27,728 nt of DNA from Bacteroidales bacterium (GCA_031259205.1 JAIRLS010000055.1:1-27728); one strand, 5' to 3'. Shown: positions 15,703-24,316, counted from the first letter of the stretch. The notes: generated by a model not told the origin, from the sequence alone. Program-made: numbers and translations.

Positions 15703-18135
15703 ATGAACATAAACGTCAAAAACATTTTTTGGATCATCCTGCTTTACTTTTCGTGCAATACGTATTCCGGCAAGGCAGGGCAGGCAGACACGCTGATAGT
15801 GATCGCCGCCGCCGACTCCGGTAAAACTTTCGACGGCTTGGGCGCCATAAGCGCTTCGTCGAGCCGGTTGCTGTACGACTATCCGGAACCGGAACGCAGC
15901 CAGATACTGGATTACCTCTTCAAGCCGGCCTGTGGCAGCGCTTTGCAAATGTTGAAAATAGAAATAGGCAGCGACATGAATTCTACCGATTTTGCCGAAC
16001 CGAGCCACATGCGAATTCCGGGAGAAATACATGACAACCTGGGGTTTGAATGGTGGTTGATGGAAGAAGCCAAAAAACGGAACCCCGGCCTCAAACTCTA
16101 TGCCCTGGCATGGGGAGCGCCGGGATGGGTAGGCGAAACCTTTTGGACAAAAAAAAATATCGACTATCTGACGTCATGGCTTGATCTTGCACACGATAAG
16201 GGATTCGTAATCGACTATATCGGAGGATGGAACGAACGCGGATGGGATGCGCGGTGGTACATTGATTTTAGCCGGGCGGTTAAACAGCGATTCCCCCACG
16301 TTAAAATCGTAGCCTCCGACGACATCCACAAACCGTGGTCTATTGCCTCCGAAATGGTAAACAACAGGGAGTTGCGCGACGCCGTTGATATTATCGGCGC
16401 CCACAGCCCCTGCGGGTGGCGGACGGAATACACCCATTGTCACAGCACGGAAGACGCCCGCAGTCTGAATAAACCGCTCTGGAATGCCGAACACAGTTCC
16501 ATGACTCACAATTGGGGAGCGGCGCCTTTGGCGAGAGCCATCAACAGGGTCTATATTCAGGCCGGAATAGTGTCGCATTGGGTATGGTCGCTGGCATCCG
16601 CATGGTATTCCACCCTGCCCATCGCCGACACGGGACTGTTATTGGCCGAATGGCCCTGGTCGGGCTATTACGAAGTAGGCAAAAGCATTTGGGTATATGC
16701 CCATACGACCCAGTTTACACAACCGGGATGGCAGTACGTCGACCGCGCTTGCGGATTCCTGTCCAACGGCGCCTCATTAGTAACTTATAAGTCCCCCGAC
16801 CGCAAAACATTCAGCACGGTAATAGAAACCTGTGACGCCGGAAATGATATGACCGTTGAGTTCTCTCTTTCCCAGACTTTTAACGCCGACACGATTTATG
16901 TATGGGAAACGCACCTCGCTTCCGATGATGTAAACGAGCATTTTGTCCGTACGCAAGTGTTGCCTCCCATCAATAACAGATATTCCCTTACCGTGAAGCC
17001 CGGATACATATATACCGTCACCAACACCACCGGACAGGGGAAGGGTACCGGCAGAGCGGACGCGGCAATCGACAGGATGATGCCGCTGCCTTATGAAGAA
17101 GATTTCGAAAGTTACGGAAAGGAGAAATTAGCGCGATACTTCTGCGATCTGAACGGAGGATATGAAACCTATCCGGCGGGCGGAGGACGAAAAGGCATGG
17201 CCTATCGACAAATGGTGGAACAATTGCCCATCAGTTGGGAAAGACCCGCATTGGACCCTGTCACGGTAATCGGCGATCCTCGATGGTGGGGCGACTATGA
17301 AGTAAGCGCCGATCTGCTGCTTGAAGAACCGTGCCGCGTGGAAATAATCGGACGCATCTCTTCCCAGCAGGGCGGAGAGGTGGCCGGCTATCATCTTCAA
17401 CTCGACCATACCGGTAAATGGACATTGTACAGTCAGGAAATCGGCCGGTTCAAAAAACAACCGGATGCGCTGGCTTCCGGCAAGGTAAAATTGCAGCTCA
17501 ACGAATGGCATCGACTGTCGCTTCGAATGAAAAAAAATATTTTAACCGTGTTGTATGACAACAAAATCATCGGAAAAGCCAAAGACGATTACCATATATC
17601 CGGACAGGCAGGTCTGTTGACCAGTCAATGGCATCATGCCCGGTTTGATAATTTCAGGATCGAAAAAACAGGAGAATGGCCGCAGTATGTACCGGTAAAC
17701 GACATGAACGTAACAGCGACCGGCGAACATGCCAAATTTCACAAAGGATATTCATTCCTTGCGGAAAACTGTATTGACGGACGTCCGGAAACATCGTGGT
17801 ACACCGAATGGGGTCCCAAAACCGGCCTCCCTCAATCCGTAACCGTTGATTTGGGAAAACTGCAAACGATCAGCGGACTGGTATACCAGCCGCGCCGCGA
17901 ATCGGGGCACATCCATAATCATACGAATGGATACATCACTAAATGTGAAATCTATGTTAGCCGGGACAACGAAAAATTTGTGAAAGTAGCCTCGCCCGTC
18001 TGGCAGGCAGGCACATCATCAAAACACGTCGAATGGAAACCGGTCGAAACGCGATACGTTAAACTGGTGGCTGTTGAAGGCGTCAATGAAGAGGCTTCTA
18101 TCGGAGAATTAAATATTATAGTGAATAAACGATGA
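15703..18135 (+). CDS. GH59 family glycosidase lipoprotein (galactocerebrosidase-like)
   Basis: The 810-residue product strongly resembles animal GALC. Shared segments include YPEPERSQILDYLFKPACG, TDFAEPSHM, EWWLMEEAKKRNP, DIIGAH and WVYAHTTQFTQPGW. In GH59 the acid/base is the Glu of WNER (here Glu178) and the nucleophile is the Glu of the later WSSED-type motif (here LWNAEHSS, Glu263). The layout is a TIM barrel, a beta-sandwich, a lectin-like domain (about 463-655) and a C-terminal F5/8 type C domain (about 660-805) that GALC lacks. The start at 15703 is chosen over an upstream ATG (15637) because it gives a lipoprotein signal with lipobox YFSC (Cys18). The enzyme should release terminal beta-galactose; whether from lipid or glycan is unknown. 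It follows the tandem GAGGCCTC repeats. Confidence 0.88.
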   Translation: MNINVKNIFWIILLYFSCNTYSGKAGQADTLIVIAAADSGKTFDGLGAISASSSRLLYDYPEPERSQILDYLFKPACGSALQMLKIEIGSDMNSTDFAEPSHMRIPGEIHDNLGFEWWLMEEAKKRNPGLKLYALAWGAPGWVGETFWTKKNIDYLTSWLDLAHDKGFVIDYIGGWNERGWDARWYIDFSRAVKQRFPHVKIVASDDIHKPWSIASEMVNNRELRDAVDIIGAHSPCGWRTEYTHCHSTEDARSLNKPLWNAEHSSMTHNWGAAPLARAINRVYIQAGIVSHWVWSLASAWYSTLPIADTGLLLAEWPWSGYYEVGKSIWVYAHTTQFTQPGWQYVDRACGFLSNGASLVTYKSPDRKTFSTVIETCDAGNDMTVEFSLSQTFNADTIYVWETHLASDDVNEHFVRTQVLPPINNRYSLTVKPGYIYTVTNTTGQGKGTGRADAAIDRMMPLPYEEDFESYGKEKLARYFCDLNGGYETYPAGGGRKGMAYRQMVEQLPISWERPALDPVTVIGDPRWWGDYEVSADLLLEEPCRVEIIGRISSQQGGEVAGYHLQLDHTGKWTLYSQEIGRFKKQPDALASGKVKLQLNEWHRLSLRMKKNILTVLYDNKIIGKAKDDYHISGQAGLLTSQWHHARFDNFRIEKTGEWPQYVPVNDMNVTATGEHAKFHKGYSFLAENCIDGRPETSWYTEWGPKTGLPQSVTVDLGKLQTISGLVYQPRRESGHIHNHTNGYITKCEIYVSRDNEKFVKVASPVWQAGTSSKHVEWKPVETRYVKLVAVEGVNEEASIGELNIIVNKR

Positions 18136-18141
18136 AATGTT

Positions 18142-19224
18142 ATGCCGAAAAGTATAATTTTAGATATGTTGCTACTGCTTTGTTGGTTGATGCTTGGTTG
18201 CAACAGTAAGGGAGAATCTGTGGAATCTTTGGAAGACGCCGCGGAAGAATCCCGAAAACCGTCCGATATTTGGGTTAGGCCGGTAGAAGGGACAAAAAGC
18301 CCTCCCTGTTGGGGGTTTAAGGATGGAATACAAATAGGATTGGCTCCCCTTGGCGGGCCGAGAGGGCTGATACGTCTATATGCTCCTTACGCAGGTCAGT
18401 CTCAATGGAAAGTTTTTAATTTTATCGCTTTCGAACCGGTCAACCATAATAATGTCAGAGGTTTTTCGGAAATGGAAACCAGCCGGTTGGACGGCGTACA
18501 GGGTTTGCGTTTTTGGAGCGGCAACAGCGCCGATCCGAAAGAATTTCCCGATCCGGAATACCCGGCTGCCGGAAAAGTTTATTGGATAGGAGAAACCGAA
18601 AAACTAAGCGTATATATCTTTTCCGAACCATTCGGTAACGGATCGGAAGTGTTTGTCCGGGTTACTTTTACGGTCGATCGTCCCTATGAGATAGAACTGA
18701 CCGTTTATCGTCCGCAAAACGCGCAGGGGGTGAAATATTTTATATTATCGGCAACCATGGGAAATTATGCGCGAATCAGACAATTACATTTGAAAAACAA
18801 CCGGGTGAAAACGGCTTCCCAAATCTGGCCGGCCTATACGGGCAACGGATTTACGGAACGCCACGTTGTCGATTATACCGATATGATCACCGACGGGAAA
18901 GGATGTGCATGGTTTATTGCATCTCCCGACGAGGACAAGCCGGGAGATGCTTATTATGCTTCCGGAACGGCTTCCAATTGGATTTATCAGGGCAATATGC
19001 CGGTTACCCAGTATTGGTATTGCCCTCAACCTCAAAATATGCTGACCGGACAAGTTAACGGCCGTTACTGTTATTGGTTGAGCAATAGCCCTATTCCCGG
19101 AGGGATTGCGTTTGAAAACTTCGAGCTGGTTGAAAATTTTCAGATCGGCGCCAAATATTATTTCGGTCTTCATCCCGATAAACCGAATGAACTAATCCGA
19201 AAAATCAAGGAAGGGGCATACTGA
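18142..19224 (+). CDS. Unrecognised lipoprotein at the end of the utilisation locus
   Basis: This 360-residue protein has lipobox MLGC (Cys20) and then an acidic linker. I do not recognise a named family with confidence. Visible conserved-looking motifs are PPCWGFKDGIQIGLAPLGGPRG (split: PPCWGFKDGIQ and IGLAPLGGPRG), FNFIAFEPV, GFSEMETSRLDGVQGLRFW, FVRVTFTVDRPYEIELTVY and ASNWIYQGNMPVTQYWY. The pattern suggests a beta-rich extracellular protein with many aromatic residues, like a carbohydrate-binding or lyase/hydrolase sandwich. It begins 6 bp after the GH59 stop, so it is almost surely in the same operon and acts with it. An alternative start is the ATG at 18166. A stem-loop (19267-19291) follows the gene. 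Confidence 0.7.
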   Translation: MPKSIILDMLLLLCWLMLGCNSKGESVESLEDAAEESRKPSDIWVRPVEGTKSPPCWGFKDGIQIGLAPLGGPRGLIRLYAPYAGQSQWKVFNFIAFEPVNHNNVRGFSEMETSRLDGVQGLRFWSGNSADPKEFPDPEYPAAGKVYWIGETEKLSVYIFSEPFGNGSEVFVRVTFTVDRPYEIELTVYRPQNAQGVKYFILSATMGNYARIRQLHLKNNRVKTASQIWPAYTGNGFTERHVVDYTDMITDGKGCAWFIASPDEDKPGDAYYASGTASNWIYQGNMPVTQYWYCPQPQNMLTGQVNGRYCYWLSNSPIPGGIAFENFELVENFQIGAKYYFGLHPDKPNELIRKIKEGAY

Positions 19225-19266
19225 CCCCATCCGGCAAAAACTCTTCCCAAAATGGCGAAAAATCAA

Positions 19267-19291
19267 GCCATTCGACCGTTCGGCGAATGGC
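19267..19291. terminator. Stem-loop after the last utilisation-locus gene
   Basis: GCCATTCG (19267-19274) and CGAATGGC (19284-19291) form a perfect 8-bp stem with a 9-nt loop, 42 nt after the stop codon. Only a short TTT follows, so it is a weak rho-independent terminator candidate. Confidence 0.45.
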
Positions 19292-19300
19292 CTTTGACCC

Positions 19301-19358
19301 ATAGCGCCTCAATAAAAGAAGTAACCGCTATAGGCTAAATCTTTTTTTGAGGAGCTAT
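19301..19358. repeat. 58-bp inverted repeat with TTTTnTTGAGGnGCTAT arms
   Basis: ATAGCGCCTCAATAAAAG (19301-19318) is the reverse complement, with 2 mismatches in 18, of CTTTTTTTGAGGAGCTAT (19341-19358). A single arm-like motif also occurs at 155-171. The pairing suggests a small dispersed palindromic element rather than a gene-specific terminator. Confidence 0.55.
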
Positions 19359-19366
19359 TGGTGCAA

Positions 19367-19498
19367 GAGGCTGTTCAAAAAGTCCGTCATTCCCGCACTT
19401 GATGAGGAAGCTCCCGAAAAAAGACTGCTTATTTTCAGTGGATTACGGAATTGACCCGCAATGACGAACACACCCAAAAGGACTTTTGGAACAGCCTC
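19367..19498. repeat. 132-bp foldback (MITE-like) element
   Basis: GAGGCTGTTCAAAAAGTCC (19367-19385) and GGACTTTTGGAACAGCCTC (19480-19498) are inverted copies with one mismatch in 19. A second, inner inverted word, GTCATT...AATGAC, lies just inside the arms. No reading frame inside looks real. The structure fits a non-autonomous palindromic element of the sort scattered through Bacteroidales genomes. No target-site duplication was found. Confidence 0.6.
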
Positions 19499-19615
19499 AT
19501 GAAATTCAATATACTATTGCCTATTAACGGTTACATTCATAGACGGGGTAAATATAGCGGAGTTAGGGTTCGATTTTTTACCGGGAGAGTTATTTTTACG
19601 GACAGTCGCGATTTA

Positions 19616-19648
19616 TTTCCTGTCTTTTATCCAAATTAGCTACCTTTG
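19616..19648 (+). promoter_or_regulatory. Bacteroidetes-type promoter for prfC
   Basis: TACCTTTG (19641-19648) is a perfect -7 box (TAnnTTTG). TTTC (19616-19619), one base from TTTG, lies 21 nt upstream. The ATG of prfC follows 23 nt after the -7 box. Confidence 0.65.
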
Positions 19649-19671
19649 CAGGTCGAAAATTTTGATTGAAC

Positions 19672-21249
19672 ATGGATTTGGAACAGGAGATCAAGCGGCG
19701 GCGGACGTTCGCCGTTATTGCACACCCCGACGCGGGGAAAACCACTTTGACGGAAAAATTGCTTTTGTTCGGTGGAGCTATTCACGTGGCGGGAGCGGTA
19801 AAGTCGAATAAAATACGGAAGACGGCTACTTCCGATTTCATGGAAATTGAGAAACAGAGAGGTATTTCTGTGGCCACTTCCGTAATGGGTTTTGAATACG
19901 GCAATGTCAAAATCAATATTTTAGACACGCCTGGACATCAGGATTTTGCAGAAGATACTTACCGTACGCTTACCGCAGTGGATAGCGTTATCGTGGTGAT
20001 TGACGCCGCCAAAGGCGTAGAGCCGCAAACGCTTAAACTGATGGACGTATGCCGGATGCGCAGTACGCCTGTCATCATATTTGTCAACAAGCTGGATCGC
20101 ACAGGGCAGGATGCTTTCGACTTGATGGATGACTTGGAACAGCAACTGCGGGTACGGGTCTGCCCCATGACATGGCCTGTCGGCAACGGACCTGCTTTCA
20201 AAGGCGTGTACAACCGGTATGAAAAAAATCTTGAATTGTTTGTATCCGGTGAAAAACAGACCATTGCCGAATCGGTGAAAATCGACAACCTCCACGGCAG
20301 CGAATTAGACAAACACCTCGGCGAATTTGCAGGGAGACTGCGCGAAGACCTTGAACTGGTGCAGGGCATCTATCCTGTTTTTGACTTGTCCGACTATCGG
20401 GACGGAAAACAGGCGCCGGTATTTTTCGGCAGTGCGCTGAACAATTTCGGCGTCCGCGAACTTCTCGACTGCTTCATCGACATCGCCCCCAGTCCCAAGT
20501 CGTTCGAAACCGAAGAAAGGACAGTCCGGCCGGAAGAGCCCAAGTTGAGCGGATTCATTTTCAAGATTCATGCCAACATGGATCCGAATCACCGCGACAG
20601 GATTGCATTCCTGAGAATCTGTTCGGGCAAATTTCGTCGTAACACTAATTATCTACATGTGAGGCTGGGGAAAAACTTCAAATTTGCCAATCCCACCGCT
20701 TTCATGGCCGACAAGAAATCGGTGGTGGACGAGGCTTGGCCGGGCGATATTGTGGGCATCTACGACACGGGTAACTTTAAAATCGGAGATACGCTGACCG
20801 AAGGCGAAACAATCCATTTCAGGGGTATTCCGAGTTTTTCTCCGGAGTTGTTCCGTTATGTGGAAAATGTCGATCCCATCCGTTACAAACAATTGGCAAA
20901 AGGATTGGAACAATTGACAGACGAAGGAGTGGCGCAATTGTTTGTTAATCAGGCGAACGGACGCAAGATCATCGGAACGGTAGGCGCATTGCAGTTCGAC
21001 GTGATACAGTACCGGCTGGAGCATGAATACGGCGCTTTATGTTCCTATCAGCCCTTGCCTCTATATAAGGCCTGCTGGATAGAAAGTCCCGACAAAAGCG
21101 AGATAGACGAATTTAAACGCCGCAAATGGCCGTTCATGGCCACCGACAAGGAAGGACGCAACGTTTTCATGGCAGAATCACACTATGCGCTTGCCGCCTC
21201 GCAGGAAAAATTTCCCAACATACGTTTTCATTTCAGTTCGGAATTTTGA
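19672..21249 (+). CDS. prfC: Peptide chain release factor 3
   Basis: This 525-residue translational GTPase recycles RF1 and RF2 from the ribosome after termination. The GTPase motifs are AHPDAGKTT (G1, residues 17-25), the switch I region with KQRGISVATSV, DTPGHQDF (G3) and NKLDR (G4). The RF3-specific C-terminal part includes ESHYALAASQEKFPNIRF. The ATG at 19672 gives normal family length; a TTG two codons upstream is not needed. It has its own promoter at 19616-19648. It converges with the acyl-CoA synthetase gene, with only 23 bp between the stop codons. Length and motifs are normal. Confidence 0.97.
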   Translation: MDLEQEIKRRRTFAVIAHPDAGKTTLTEKLLLFGGAIHVAGAVKSNKIRKTATSDFMEIEKQRGISVATSVMGFEYGNVKINILDTPGHQDFAEDTYRTLTAVDSVIVVIDAAKGVEPQTLKLMDVCRMRSTPVIIFVNKLDRTGQDAFDLMDDLEQQLRVRVCPMTWPVGNGPAFKGVYNRYEKNLELFVSGEKQTIAESVKIDNLHGSELDKHLGEFAGRLREDLELVQGIYPVFDLSDYRDGKQAPVFFGSALNNFGVRELLDCFIDIAPSPKSFETEERTVRPEEPKLSGFIFKIHANMDPNHRDRIAFLRICSGKFRRNTNYLHVRLGKNFKFANPTAFMADKKSVVDEAWPGDIVGIYDTGNFKIGDTLTEGETIHFRGIPSFSPELFRYVENVDPIRYKQLAKGLEQLTDEGVAQLFVNQANGRKIIGTVGALQFDVIQYRLEHEYGALCSYQPLPLYKACWIESPDKSEIDEFKRRKWPFMATDKEGRNVFMAESHYALAASQEKFPNIRFHFSSEF

Positions 21250-21272
21250 TGGGCGCTTCAAAAATTTAGTGT

Positions 21273-22904
21273 TCAACTGTACAGGTAACGTTTGATTTTC
21301 AAGGTAGGAGTTTTTTCAAAAGGGGTGGGCATAATTTCCACCGACTGTATCTGAGAAAAACGATTGACATGGAGATTAACATAGCGTTTTACTTCTTCCA
21401 AAAAATCGGACATCTGTTGATGAATATCTTCTTTTCGTTCATTGTAATACTGAATGGCATCCGACATGACTTGTTGGTACTGTTTTTCCAATTCTTCTAT
21501 GTTCAGATGCACCATAGCTACTAATTTTCCTTTTTGTTCCAGCACTAACGATTCTTCAACGCCTTTCACATTATTAATAATGGATTCGATATCCTCCGGA
21601 TAGATATTTTCGCCGGCTGCTCCCAGAATCATGTTTTTTTTCCGTCCTTTCAGGACGAGCCTGCGATGTTTGTCGAAACAACCGAGATCACCCGTGCAGA
21701 ACCAGCCATCGTCGGTAAAAACGCTTTGCGTCATGGCCGCATCCTTATAGTAGCCGGCCATGACATTATCGCCTTTTGCCAGTATTTCCCCCATGCCTGT
21801 GTGGTCGGGATTGTTGATTTTTACCTGTACTCCGTCCAGAACTTTTCCGATGGCCAGTAAAGCCACTTGCGAAGGGTTGGAGCCTGCCAGCAAAGGGGCT
21901 GTCTCGGTAAGCCCATATCCGATAGCGTAAGGGAAACGGGCTTCATACAAAAAACGCTCTACAACAGCATCCACTTTCGCGCCGCCGATACCGAAGAAAC
22001 GCAATCGTCCGCCAAAAGCGGCTTTTAGTTTTCTTCCCGCCAGATAATGAACCGTTTTCCGAAAAGGTATCAACTCTTCGTACATCCATTTCAGCCATTT
22101 CGTTTTTACGAATCGCGCTTTTACCTGATTGCGATAGAGTTTTTCAATCACCAGAGGGACGCTCAACATGATAGTAGGCCTGATTTTTTGCAGTGCGGGA
22201 ATCAAAACGTTTGCCGTCGGCGGTTTTTCGAGATAATAAATGGATGCGCCCTGCATAAAGGGCAGGATGAACCCGATAGTGTTCTCGTAGGCATGAGATA
22301 ACGGAAGGATAGACAGTAAAACGTCATTTTCGTTCACATCTTGAATTTGCAGGCAGGCTTTTGCATTGGAGGCAATATTGTGGTGAGTGAGCATCACGCC
22401 TTTGGAACGTCCTGTCGTGCCGGAGGTATAGATGATAGAGGCCAAGTCGGATCCTGAAACGGGTGTTCGTTCAATGTTTGACGGATGATCGGCAAGGTCG
22501 CCGCCGACTACCGAAAAATCATCCATAATGACCTGACGAATAAGATGTGGATGTATGACGTGTTCTATCATCGGACGAAAACGGTTAGAAATGATGATCG
22601 CCTTGCTGTCCGAATGTTCAATAATATTCCGGATTTCGTCGGGATGAAATTCGGGCAGGATGGGGACTGCCACAGCGCCTGCACAAACAATAGCAAAGTA
22701 GGCTATTCCCCAATTGGCCATATTAGCCCCCAGCACAGCCACTTTATCTCCTTTTGTTATTCCCATGCGACCGAGCAGAGCGATGATTCGTTCTACGTCT
22801 GTTTTTACTTGCGCATAAGTAAGAGGTTCGCCGGAAACGAAAGAAAGTGCATTCCTTTCGGCATAGCGTTCACAACTTCGATAAAAAAGATCCTGAAGAT
22901 TCAA
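21273..22904 (-). CDS. AMP-dependent synthetase / long-chain fatty acid-CoA ligase family
   Basis: This 543-residue acyl-adenylate-forming enzyme activates a carboxylic acid, probably a fatty acid, as acyl-AMP and then CoA thioester. Motifs seen are YTSGTTGRSKG (159-169, ATP-binding loop), GYGLTET, GWFCTGDLG, KGRKKNMI and a C-terminal KTPTLKIKR whose lysine is the usual catalytic lysine. The start codon is TTG at 22904: an in-frame TAA lies 18 bp upstream and the next ATG would remove the conserved N-terminus. It begins 43 bp downstream of the pgk stop codon on the same strand, so the two may be co-transcribed. The exact acyl substrate cannot be told. Cytoplasmic or membrane-associated. Confidence 0.9.
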   Translation of the reverse strand: MNLQDLFYRSCERYAERNALSFVSGEPLTYAQVKTDVERIIALLGRMGITKGDKVAVLGANMANWGIAYFAIVCAGAVAVPILPEFHPDEIRNIIEHSDSKAIIISNRFRPMIEHVIHPHLIRQVIMDDFSVVGGDLADHPSNIERTPVSGSDLASIIYTSGTTGRSKGVMLTHHNIASNAKACLQIQDVNENDVLLSILPLSHAYENTIGFILPFMQGASIYYLEKPPTANVLIPALQKIRPTIMLSVPLVIEKLYRNQVKARFVKTKWLKWMYEELIPFRKTVHYLAGRKLKAAFGGRLRFFGIGGAKVDAVVERFLYEARFPYAIGYGLTETAPLLAGSNPSQVALLAIGKVLDGVQVKINNPDHTGMGEILAKGDNVMAGYYKDAAMTQSVFTDDGWFCTGDLGCFDKHRRLVLKGRKKNMILGAAGENIYPEDIESIINNVKGVEESLVLEQKGKLVAMVHLNIEELEKQYQQVMSDAIQYYNERKEDIHQQMSDFLEEVKRYVNLHVNRFSQIQSVEIMPTPFEKTPTLKIKRYLYS

Positions 22905-22947
22905 GGTTATTATTTTAAGTTACAAAAAGCAACTGCAAAGAACCGGA

Positions 22948-24207
22948 TTATCCGCGGATAGCTTTGATACCCGGCAATTCTTTACCTTCCATATATTCGA
23001 GCATTGCGCCACCACCGGTGGACACATAGCTTACTTTGTCGGCCAGCTTGTTTTTGTTGATGGCCGCCACCGAGTCGCCCCCGCCAATAAGACTGAAAGC
23101 GCCGTTAGCTGTAGCATTGGCTACTGCCTGAGCGATAGCGGAAGTACCTTTCGAAAATTTTTCAAATTCGAAAACGCCCATTGGTCCGTTCCATAGTACG
23201 GTTTTTGAGCCGGCAATCACTTCACCGAATGTTTTGATCGTATCTTCGCCAATGTCCAGGCCCATCCAGCCGTCGGGTGTTTCGTCCGCTTTCGATACCT
23301 TGATGCTGGCATTGGCGTCGAAAGTATCGGCATTGACCGCATCTGTCGGCAGATATACTTTTACGCCTTTCTCTTTCGCCTTTTTCAGTATTTCCAAAGC
23401 TAAGTCAAGTTTATCGTTTTCACACAGCGATTTTCCGATTTGTCCGCCTTGCGCCTTCATAAAAGTATAAGTCATACCACCGCCAATGATGAGATTTTGC
23501 ACACGGTTGAGCAGGTTTTCGATGATGAGAATCTTGTCGGAAACCTTCGCTCCCCCCATGATAGCGGTAAAAGGTTTTTCATTGGAATTAAGCACTTTGT
23601 CCATAGCCGCAAGTTCACTGTTGATAAGATATCCGAACATCTTGTTTTCTGCGGAGAAGCAGTCTGCAATGAGAGCAGTGGACGCATGTGCCCGGTGGGC
23701 TGTCCCGAAAGCGTCATTTACATAGACATCGGCATAGCCGGACAACAGCTTGGCAAATTCTTTCTGTTTTGACTTCAGCTCGGCTTTGGCGGCCTTTTTT
23801 TCTTCGTCGGTAGCGGTATCGGGAAGACGGGGCTTACCTTCTTCTTCGGCGTAGAAACGGAGGTTTTCGAGCAAAAGTATTTCACCCGATTTCAACGATG
23901 CGGCTTTTGTTTTGGCGCTTTCGCCTGCACAATCGTCGGCAAACAGTACGGTTTTGCCCGTCAACTCCGACAAACGGCCGATCACATGTTTCAGCGAATA
24001 TTTTTCTTCAACTCCTTTGGGACGTCCCAAATGCGACATCAGGATAACAGCGCCTCCGTCGGCAAGTATCTTGTTGATAGTGGGTAATGCGCCGCGAATA
24101 CGGGTATCGTCGGTTACGGCAAAGGTCTGTTTGTCCAGGGGAACATTGAAATCAACCCTGATAATGGCTTTTTTATTTCTAAAATTATATCTATCAATCG
24201 TTTGCAT
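22948..24207 (-). CDS. pgk: Phosphoglycerate kinase
   Basis: This 419-residue glycolytic enzyme interconverts 1,3-bisphosphoglycerate + ADP and 3-phosphoglycerate + ATP. Motifs in order: RVDFNVPLD (residues about 18-26), MSHLGRPKG, LLENLRFYAEEEGK, NDAFGTAHRAHAST, MGGAKVSDKI, WNGPMGVFE and the nucleotide-binding SLIGGGDSVAA with STGGGAMLEYMEGK near the C-terminus. Length is normal for bacterial Pgk. It is divergent from the Rpn-like gene at 24317, with 109 bp between them. A perfect -7 box lies at 24241-24234 on the minus strand. Codon and motif content are ordinary for a core gene. Confidence 0.98.
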   Translation of the reverse strand: MQTIDRYNFRNKKAIIRVDFNVPLDKQTFAVTDDTRIRGALPTINKILADGGAVILMSHLGRPKGVEEKYSLKHVIGRLSELTGKTVLFADDCAGESAKTKAASLKSGEILLLENLRFYAEEEGKPRLPDTATDEEKKAAKAELKSKQKEFAKLLSGYADVYVNDAFGTAHRAHASTALIADCFSAENKMFGYLINSELAAMDKVLNSNEKPFTAIMGGAKVSDKILIIENLLNRVQNLIIGGGMTYTFMKAQGGQIGKSLCENDKLDLALEILKKAKEKGVKVYLPTDAVNADTFDANASIKVSKADETPDGWMGLDIGEDTIKTFGEVIAGSKTVLWNGPMGVFEFEKFSKGTSAIAQAVANATANGAFSLIGGGDSVAAINKNKLADKVSYVSTGGGAMLEYMEGKELPGIKAIRG

Positions 24208-24233
24208 AATTTATTACATATATTTTGAATATG

Positions 24234-24241
24234 CAAAATTA
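24234..24241 (-). promoter_or_regulatory. -7 box for pgk
   Basis: Read on the minus strand this is TAATTTTG, a perfect match to TAnnTTTG, 26 nt upstream of the pgk ATG. No convincing TTTG box was found 19-21 nt upstream. Confidence 0.5.
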
Positions 24242-24260
24242 AAATTTATCTTGGATATAG

Positions 24261-24291
24261 TATGCAGTTATTGCAAAAAATAATAAATTTG
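24261..24291 (+). promoter_or_regulatory. Promoter for the Rpn-like gene
   Basis: TAAATTTG (24284-24291) is a perfect -7 box, with TATG (24261-24264; one base from TTTG) exactly 19 nt upstream. The ATG follows 25 nt later. Confidence 0.55.
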
Positions 24292-24316
24292 CGGTATTAA
24301 TTTAAAGAATATAGAT

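Larger units (their letters stand above)
19225..19671. other. Intergenic gap between the utilisation locus and prfC, rich in inverted repeats
   Basis: This 447-bp stretch has no credible gene. It contains, in order, a possible terminator stem-loop (19267-19291), a 58-bp inverted repeat (19301-19358), a 132-bp foldback element (19367-19498) and the prfC promoter (19616-19648). The arrangement marks a boundary between accessory and housekeeping genes. Confidence 0.65.

Noticed and set aside
19451..19639. 62-codon open frame in the gap before prfC
   Set aside because: It runs through the foldback arm and the prfC promoter and has no recognisable features.
19666..19671. TTG start two codons upstream for prfC
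   Set aside because: The ATG at 19672 gives the normal length, and no extra signal supports the TTG.
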